Source of the DNA: a virus
Length of the DNA stretch: 28,072 nt
Direction: 5' to 3' (one strand)
IMG/VR virus record: IMGVR_UViG_3300008267_000687
Location: 1 to 28,072 of that record
Each line of letters begins with the position of its first letter. Position 1 is the first letter of the stretch. Below the pieces are notes generated by a model. It worked only from the letters and a program-made list of their open reading frames with translations. It was not told the origin of the DNA and made no database searches. This document shows positions 23,050-28,072 of this stretch, piece by piece. The translations under genes were made by a program, and so were the position numbers.

Positions 23050-26000
23050 TTAGATATTTTCAAAAGACGCACCTGTTGGTGTAATTAAGAACTCGATATC
23101 AATGAATTCCAAAGATTTAGTTGGTTTAATATAAACTTTACCCACCAATTGGTTTCTATCCAAATCTTCGGGTGAAGAACTTACCGTAACTCTGAAATCA
23201 TATAGACCTCTATCTCTTCTAATTGAATCCAAAATAGGATTAACCGCATCTAAGAAATCTTGTCTAACTTTCTCATCGTTTTGTTCAAACAACAATCTAA
23301 CCGCAACCGCTGAAATTAATTTACGAGCTTGTAACAACAATCTTCTAACATTTAATCTGTCAAGTGCTGATTGTGCAACTTGTAGTGTTTTATTACCCCA
23401 AATTACAGTTCCAACATCTGAGAAAGTTGCGATAGGATTAATTCTTCCTTGATACAATGTATCTCTATCTGTTTGAGTTAGTTTTCTTCTTGCTTTTACC
23501 GAATTAACCAAACCTCTAGTATAACCCGCCGATGCGAACCAAGGGAAAGCTATATTATCGGTAAGTGCTAAGTTTCTACAAACCTCACCTGTTGGTGGAA
23601 GATAAATTTGTGTGTTATTAACAGTATCTCTAACTAAAATCCAAGGATAATAAGTTGATGTATAGTTAGAATCAATACCAGTATCATCCAAAGTATTAAC
23701 AGCTTCAGTCGGATCAATGAAATCTTGTGAATCCACCGTTGAAACCAATAGGTCAATATCGGGAGTTGTTGTGATATAGATCGAATCCGCTCTATCTTGC
23801 TCAACCATCTCAATTGCGTTTTCAACTAAGTTACTGTTATTTACATAATCAATACCCGGAGTTGCGAATACGTTAATATTAGTTGCTTCAGGATTTGCGA
23901 ATGTTTGAATACCAATTAAGTAAGCATAATAGTCAGTTGTTGCATAATCGGTAGTGTTATTACCATATGTATATGGTCTAAACGCACCCCAACCAGTTGC
24001 CGATGGATATCTTGTATCACAAGTAGATGAAACACCTTTCTGATATCCTGTACCACCTAAAATAAATTCATCACCATTAGATCTTCTTTCTCTATAAATG
24101 TCCCAACCATCAAAACCACCTTGAACTAAGAATGTGAATTTACGTGATTGTATTTTATAATATGGATTAGCGGGATCTGTTGGGTCTGTTGTGAAACTTG
24201 TTGATCCAACTTCAAATGCCGATGTTCCTGAAGATAGGTATGAATTTGCGATAGTTACTACCGTAGCACCACTATCCATGTGGAAACCTTTAGTTTGATA
24301 AGTCCAACTTGATGCCTCATTACAAATACTTGTTGGGTTTTGTTTTCCTTTATATTGGAACAAATCGGAGTCAATACCCAATTGTGATGAAAATCCTAAG
24401 TAAGTAGTTCTAACTTTATCACCACTTGATGTTGTTGAATTATCTGCCGAACCTGTAGCATTTCCAAATGGTGGGTTGTAAATAACTTCACCAGGGAAAT
24501 CATACTTAGTTTTATATACAGGTTGTGGTGGTGTGTTTGATGTTGAAGAATAGGTTCTTTCAATTAAACCTTCAAAACCACAAGGAATGGCATCTACAGG
24601 TGCATCATAATTAAGCTCCAACATAATAAACTTAGAGTTTAATTGGTATTCACCATCAGAGGTACCAACTTTAACACCAATGTAACTATTTTGACTAGGA
24701 TCCATTGTACAGTTTGTGAATTTCTCCAAAATAACAGGATTTGTGTCCGTATCGTAAAAATCCCTAACAGCAATATCAAAAGTTAAATTATTGAACGACA
24801 TATTCAATATTGAAACTTTAACTTGTGTATTAGCAGCATTACCATCTGAAATTGTAATTACTTTGAAAAGTTCATACACCTGATTACCTCGAAGTTCTGA
24901 AACCACCCAAGGAGAACTTGGTGTTTGGTAAGGATCTAAGAAATAAGCCATAGTTCCTGTTGTGTTAGCAGCTCTCAACCCCGGTAACTGAATTAAACTT
25001 GTGCTTAGTCCTCTAATGTAACCTTTATTATAACCAAAATTCAACAAGTTAGGATAAATTTCTTCTACGAAAAGAGGAACTACTGTTCTGTCTTTACCAA
25101 AATTATCTTTACCCAATACTTTACTCAAATAGTTAGTTCCTGTTTGTTGCATTGACGCAGTTAGTGTGAATGGTGTGGAATTTGAAGTTGTTAAACCTGA
25201 AATTTGGAATTCTGTGTATGGATTTTTAGTTACACCGCTATTTACATCTACCAAATTAACATTTGATTGAGCACTTACAACAAAATCGGGTCCCGCAACT
25301 CCGGAACCGTAATTAGAAACACCTCTTGATCTCAATGTTGCAACCACCATATTATTATATGCTGAATATGCAGTACCTGACCAACCAAAAGTTTGTCCCG
25401 AAATCGTTCCCGTGTATGATGTGTAAGATCCAGCACTTAAACCTCCCGACAATGAACTTAAGAAAGTTACAAAAGAACGACCAACATACGCATTGCCCGA
25501 ACTGATATTAAACAATGAATAATACCAAGGATCATTTAAATAAGATGTGTAATCCTGAGATGATGCGTTTGTGTTATAAACACCTAAAACGTTTGTTGAA
25601 GCCGTGTAAGCACCTGATGTATATGTTGTGTTAGTTGCCGATGGTAAACTACCAAAAATATATGATGTTGCACCTGAATTAACTTGAACAACCGCAGCGG
25701 TATCATTACCAAAAACCGTTAATAATAAATTTTGTAAATCTGTTGTAAATGTTGAAGTACTACCATCTATTTTAGTATATGACGCATTTACGTCTGTATA
25801 TGCTGACAATCCGTTTGTTAAAATATTTACAGTTCCCGTTGAGTTAGCACTAAATGTAACTGTGAATCCAACAGGTGTATTACCTGTAATACCAATTGTT
25901 GATGTATTTGGATTTGCAATCGTTTTGATAGTCCAAGATGGTCCTGCATCATATCCTGATAGACCTAATATTCTTGATACAAATAACTGATTTGATTGTT

Positions 26001-26256
26001 GTAAATATGATTTTGCAATATATGCCATTTCATATTTAGGAATTTGTGTGTTCACAAATTTTTCTGTTGAAGTTCCACCGAAATATGTTTCATACTCATC
26101 AAAACTAGTGATAAAAATTGGTTCGAAAGCGGGACCTTTTAGTGCCTCACCAACCAAACCCAATGTTGTAACACCAACACTTTGAGCAACAAAACTTAAA
26201 TCCCTTTCTGAGGTATAAACCCCAGGTGAAACGAATACCTTATTTGCTGTAGCCAT
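23050..26256 (-). CDS. 18: Tail sheath protein, enlarged (gp18-like)
   Basis: The contractile sheath subunit, 1068 residues against 659 in T4 gp18. The N-terminus (VFVSPGVYTSERDLSF) and the conserved C-terminal core are clear: NNTQIYLPPTGEVC, FPWFASAGYTRG, AVRLLFEQNDEKVRQDF and the final GKVYIKPTKSLEFIDIEF strand, whose arm links neighbouring subunits. The extra length lies mainly in the middle: residues about 105-340 are rich in Ser, Thr, Gly, Tyr and Asn with few charges, as expected of surface domains on the outside of the sheath. It starts a transcription unit: a TATTTAT copy lies 29 bases upstream, beyond which lies the divergent small plus-strand gene. Confidence 0.93.
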   Translation of the reverse strand: MATANKVFVSPGVYTSERDLSFVAQSVGVTTLGLVGEALKGPAFEPIFITSFDEYETYFGGTSTEKFVNTQIPKYEMAYIAKSYLQQSNQLFVSRILGLSGYDAGPSWTIKTIANPNTSTIGITGNTPVGFTVTFSANSTGTVNILTNGLSAYTDVNASYTKIDGSTSTFTTDLQNLLLTVFGNDTAAVVQVNSGATSYIFGSLPSATNTTYTSGAYTASTNVLGVYNTNASSQDYTSYLNDPWYYSLFNISSGNAYVGRSFVTFLSSLSGGLSAGSYTSYTGTISGQTFGWSGTAYSAYNNMVVATLRSRGVSNYGSGVAGPDFVVSAQSNVNLVDVNSGVTKNPYTEFQISGLTTSNSTPFTLTASMQQTGTNYLSKVLGKDNFGKDRTVVPLFVEEIYPNLLNFGYNKGYIRGLSTSLIQLPGLRAANTTGTMAYFLDPYQTPSSPWVVSELRGNQVYELFKVITISDGNAANTQVKVSILNMSFNNLTFDIAVRDFYDTDTNPVILEKFTNCTMDPSQNSYIGVKVGTSDGEYQLNSKFIMLELNYDAPVDAIPCGFEGLIERTYSSTSNTPPQPVYKTKYDFPGEVIYNPPFGNATGSADNSTTSSGDKVRTTYLGFSSQLGIDSDLFQYKGKQNPTSICNEASSWTYQTKGFHMDSGATVVTIANSYLSSGTSAFEVGSTSFTTDPTDPANPYYKIQSRKFTFLVQGGFDGWDIYRERRSNGDEFILGGTGYQKGVSSTCDTRYPSATGWGAFRPYTYGNNTTDYATTDYYAYLIGIQTFANPEATNINVFATPGIDYVNNSNLVENAIEMVEQDRADSIYITTTPDIDLLVSTVDSQDFIDPTEAVNTLDDTGIDSNYTSTYYPWILVRDTVNNTQIYLPPTGEVCRNLALTDNIAFPWFASAGYTRGLVNSVKARRKLTQTDRDTLYQGRINPIATFSDVGTVIWGNKTLQVAQSALDRLNVRRLLLQARKLISAVAVRLLFEQNDEKVRQDFLDAVNPILDSIRRDRGLYDFRVTVSSSPEDLDRNQLVGKVYIKPTKSLEFIDIEFLITPTGASFENI

Positions 26257-26285
26257 TATAATAAAAGTTTTTTAATTTATTTACC

Positions 26286-26292
26286 ATAAATA
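26286..26292 (-). promoter_or_regulatory. TATTTAT motif copy before the sheath gene
   Basis: The minus strand reads AAGTATTTATGGTAAATAAA, ending 29 bases before the sheath ATG. The reverse complement, ATAAATAC, is close to the T4 late element but would point toward the small plus-strand gene. Candidate promoter element. Confidence 0.38.
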
Positions 26293-26314
26293 CTTTACTT
26301 TTAACCAAAAACCG

Positions 26315-26339
26315 AAGATAATATAAAGTTCATTATCTT
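26315..26339. repeat. Inverted repeat 1 in the sheath / RHH divergent region
   Basis: AAGATAAT (26315-26322) and ATTATCTT (26332-26339) form a perfect 8-bp inverted repeat around 9 bases, between the sheath start and the small plus-strand gene. An operator for that gene's DNA-binding product is a reasonable guess; a weak hairpin is the alternative. Confidence 0.45.
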
Positions 26340-26351
26340 TATTTCTACTAA

Positions 26352-26372
26352 AAATATCTTTTTTTGATATTT
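26352..26372. repeat. Inverted repeat 2 just upstream of the RHH gene
   Basis: AAATATC (26352-26358) and GATATTT (26366-26372) flank a run of seven T's, 6 bases before the ATG at 26379. Its position could let a bound protein block the plus-strand start. It is short and AT-only, so chance is not excluded. Confidence 0.4.
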
Positions 26373-26378
26373 AACGAT

Positions 26379-26537
26379 ATGGATACCGAGAAAGTCAAAA
26401 ACGTTAAAATAAGTAAGACCTCACATGATTTATTAAAATCATATTGTGACGACCGTGGATTAAAAATTTATAAGTTTTTGGAAAAACTAATTAAAGATAA
26501 TTGTAAATCTAAAAAAGATTTATACGGTGACAATTAA
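26379..26537 (+). CDS. Small ribbon-helix-helix (CopG/Arc-like) DNA-binding protein
   Basis: The only convincing plus-strand gene. 52 residues: a basic strand (EKVKNVKISKTSHDLL, about 4-19), then two helices (SHDLLKSYCDDRG and KIYKFLEKLIKDNC), the size and order of a ribbon-helix-helix repressor whose beta strand enters the DNA major groove as a dimer. It starts with ATG at 26379 and stops with TAA at 26535-26537, overlapping the stop of the convergent 344-residue gene by 4 bases. Upstream lie two inverted repeats and the divergent sheath gene. Autoregulation, or control of late genes, is a natural guess. Too short for most gene callers, but the frame is open, coding-like and fills the gap. 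Confidence 0.75.
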   Translation: MDTEKVKNVKISKTSHDLLKSYCDDRGLKIYKFLEKLIKDNCKSKKDLYGDN

Positions 26538-27568
26538 ACTAATACTGTTTTATAAACAATAAATCCATTTTGACCCGAATCTGTTAACACAACATCGGTT
26601 CTTAGAACATCCCCCGAATTTATCTCAAGAATTGGTGTTGTAATGAGAACATTATTAATGTAAGTTGAATACGATGATATATTACTTGAATCATTAACAC
26701 TCATATTCACTTTATATTGTATGGTTCTTGTATCTGAAGTATAAGATGAATTAAAATTAATAGTAGTTTCAAATGTTTCAGGATTATCGGGATATTTTTT
26801 TCTTTTTTGGTTTGGTTTTTTACCATCCAACTCAAACATAGTGAATTGTCTTGAAATTGCCGGTTTTACTTGGAACTCGTTTTCGTCCAAAAGGAACCCT
26901 TGTAGTGTAAAACTGTATTTTTGTAAGTAGAATTTTCTTTTCTCAACATCCATAACCGATTCATCAACAATATCACCCCTTAATATGGGAATATAATGTC
27001 CTTTTATTACGGTATAAGCTTGTCGAGATGCGAATTTTTCTATAATAACTTTATTGAAAGAATTAACTTCTCTCATTCTGTTACATATAATATAAACGTT
27101 ATATGTTATATCAATCGGAACGGGTTGTGGTATGGAATAAACATCAACACCTTTTCTAGTTCCATCCCATGTTGGAACCGCAACGTATTGATATTGTCTT
27201 CTATTAGGAATATTGAACATTCCACCATATGTTTGTCCAAATTGTACCTCGGGAACTCTAACCACAGTAACAAATGGTAATGAAACGTTTTTATCCAAGT
27301 CCTGCGTATCCCAAGTTTGTGTAAATTGTGCCCAATTTTGAGTTGTAATAATAAGATCTAAAGTAGGAACAATTTTTCCTTCACTTATAATTTGTAATTC
27401 ATCCTTAACAAAATCCAAAAATCCTCTATCTAAGTCCGCATGAAGTATAGATTTTGGTAAATATGTCCCATCCTCATTGATTTTATCAAGAAGTTCTTGC
27501 CTTCTAGCCGGTCCAAATTTGGGTTCAACTAAAGGTAATGTTGGTATTATTTTCTTAGGTAACGCCAT
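26534..27568 (-). CDS. Probable tail-completion / terminator protein (gp15 position)
   Basis: 344 residues. The core (about 40-250) has DLDRGFLDFVKDELQIISEG, a MFNIPNRRQYQYVAVP strand, PVPIDITYNVYIICNRM, KFASRQAYTVIKGHYIPIL and KFYLQKYSFTLQGFLLDE. The two-strand-plus-helix pattern and the RQ.Y/GHYIP segment recall proteins between neck and sheath in marine T4-type phages. T4 gp15 caps the tail tube there. About 95 further C-terminal residues (after NPETFETTINF) look like an added beta domain rich in Ser, Thr and Asn. It starts 2 bases after the neck gene and lies before the sheath, the right place for gp15. The assignment rests on position and general pattern, so an unrelated neck protein is possible. 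Confidence 0.65.
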   Translation of the reverse strand: MALPKKIIPTLPLVEPKFGPARRQELLDKINEDGTYLPKSILHADLDRGFLDFVKDELQIISEGKIVPTLDLIITTQNWAQFTQTWDTQDLDKNVSLPFVTVVRVPEVQFGQTYGGMFNIPNRRQYQYVAVPTWDGTRKGVDVYSIPQPVPIDITYNVYIICNRMREVNSFNKVIIEKFASRQAYTVIKGHYIPILRGDIVDESVMDVEKRKFYLQKYSFTLQGFLLDENEFQVKPAISRQFTMFELDGKKPNQKRKKYPDNPETFETTINFNSSYTSDTRTIQYKVNMSVNDSSNISSYSTYINNVLITTPILEINSGDVLRTDVVLTDSGQNGFIVYKTVLV

Positions 27569-27570
27569 TA

Positions 27571-28072
27571 TTATATTCCATTAAATTCATTTCTATTAAC
27601 AGGTACCGCCACGAATGTTCTATAAAAAGGTTTATATCCGCCATAAGTATGTTTCAAATCTGAAGTAACACGACCATCATTAGCTACACTATAATACCTT
27701 ACTTTTGATTCCGTTTCATAATATGCAATATAATCACCGTATTCTATATCAATACTTAATTCATCCAATTCTTTTTGATACACCGAAAACGTCATGTTAC
27801 CTGGTTCCATTTGATCTAACTTACTGTTTCCAATAAATTTGTTTTCAGGTGCAACAATCTTAACATACGCTTTGAACTCCACAGGGGGTTGATAGGTAAT
27901 ACCACCTTCGGGTGCTTCACCATAAACATCGTCTTTTTTGGTTTTACTTTTATCCACTTTATATAAAACCAAAGTAAAGTTCATATCACCTTCCAACCAT
28001 TCACGACCCATCTCAATATCTAAGTCGTAGTCTTCAGCTCCAAAAAACTTTCCTAATCTTGTTATCGGTACT
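27571..28072 (-). CDS. Neck protein, gp14-like, 5' end cut by window edge
   Basis: The frame is open to the right edge, so the ATG at 28011 is internal and the gene starts outside. The extra 20 residues read VPITRLGKFFGAEDYDLDIE. They are followed by MGREWLEGDMNFTLVLYKVD, PPVEFKAYVKIVAPENK, MTFSVYQKELDELSIDIEYG and a tail ending VPVNRNEFNGI. This series resembles the gp14 neck protein of marine T4-type phages, which joins the head's portal side to the tail. The gene lies directly upstream of the probable gp15. The neck gene pair and the sheath here are not separated by the terminase genes as they are in T4. Confidence 0.75.
   Translation of the reverse strand, partial: VPITRLGKFFGAEDYDLDIEMGREWLEGDMNFTLVLYKVDKSKTKKDDVYGEAPEGGITYQPPVEFKAYVKIVAPENKFIGNSKLDQMEPGNMTFSVYQKELDELSIDIEYGDYIAYYETESKVRYYSVANDGRVTSDLKHTYGGYKPFYRTFVAVPVNRNEFNGI

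Noticed and set aside
26996-27280. A 94-codon plus-strand frame opposite the tail-completion gene.
   Set aside because: Antisense shadow of a conserved gene; aromatic-rich, no recognisable domain and no promoter.

Overview
The window is a piece of a strictly virulent-looking, T4-type myophage genome (contractile tail). Almost every gene lies on the minus strand, so it reads from right to left. The likely host is a member of the Bacteroidetes. The evidence is indirect: the DNA is AT-rich, nearly all starts have A/T-rich leaders without a Shine-Dalgarno sequence, and the left edge carries a small Cys-rich DUF5522 protein that is typical of that phylum. No integrase, attachment site, tRNA, CRISPR array or insertion sequence was seen.

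Right to left in transcription order. 28072-26534: a neck protein (gp14-like, cut by the window edge) and a probable tail-completion protein. 26379-26537: one small plus-strand ribbon-helix-helix gene, convergent with the previous gene and divergent from the next. 26256-20799: enlarged tail sheath (gp18), a HAD-fold hydrolase, tail tube (gp19), then a gp26-like protein. The last is followed by an overlapping out-of-frame reading frame without an ATG, in the position where other tailed phages make a frameshifted tail-assembly chaperone. 20628-7614: tape measure, a 1604-residue baseplate protein carrying an OmpA-like domain between proline-rich linkers, a gp53-like LysM wedge protein, a 1044-residue baseplate protein and a 999-residue hub-like protein with a probable catalytic C-terminal domain. 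7570-6745: two small proteins of unknown function, one proline-rich with a coiled coil.

6687-317 is a DNA replication and nucleotide block: single-stranded DNA-binding protein (gp32-like), UvsX recombinase, an RNase H/flap-type 5' nuclease, an unknown 150-residue protein, a gp41-like replicative helicase, and a B12-dependent ribonucleotide reductase (nrdJ). nrdJ looks broken: relative to the family it lacks two internal segments, each carrying an essential active-site cysteine, and the second loss also shifts the frame. 122-1 is the start of the DUF5522 gene.

Regulation: three clear intrinsic terminators (after nrdJ, after gene 32, after gene 19) divide the minus strand into units. A repeated sense-strand motif, TATTTAT, sits 14-33 bases ahead of six start codons in otherwise tiny gaps and is the best candidate for a phage-specific promoter element. 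The tail genes make the sheath, tube, tape measure and baseplate of one contractile machine; the replication genes form the recombination-dependent replisome typical of T4 relatives. Gaps over 100 bases are 123-316 (terminator and two motif copies), 20657-20798 (filled by the out-of-frame extension) and 26257-26378 (two inverted repeats and a motif copy).
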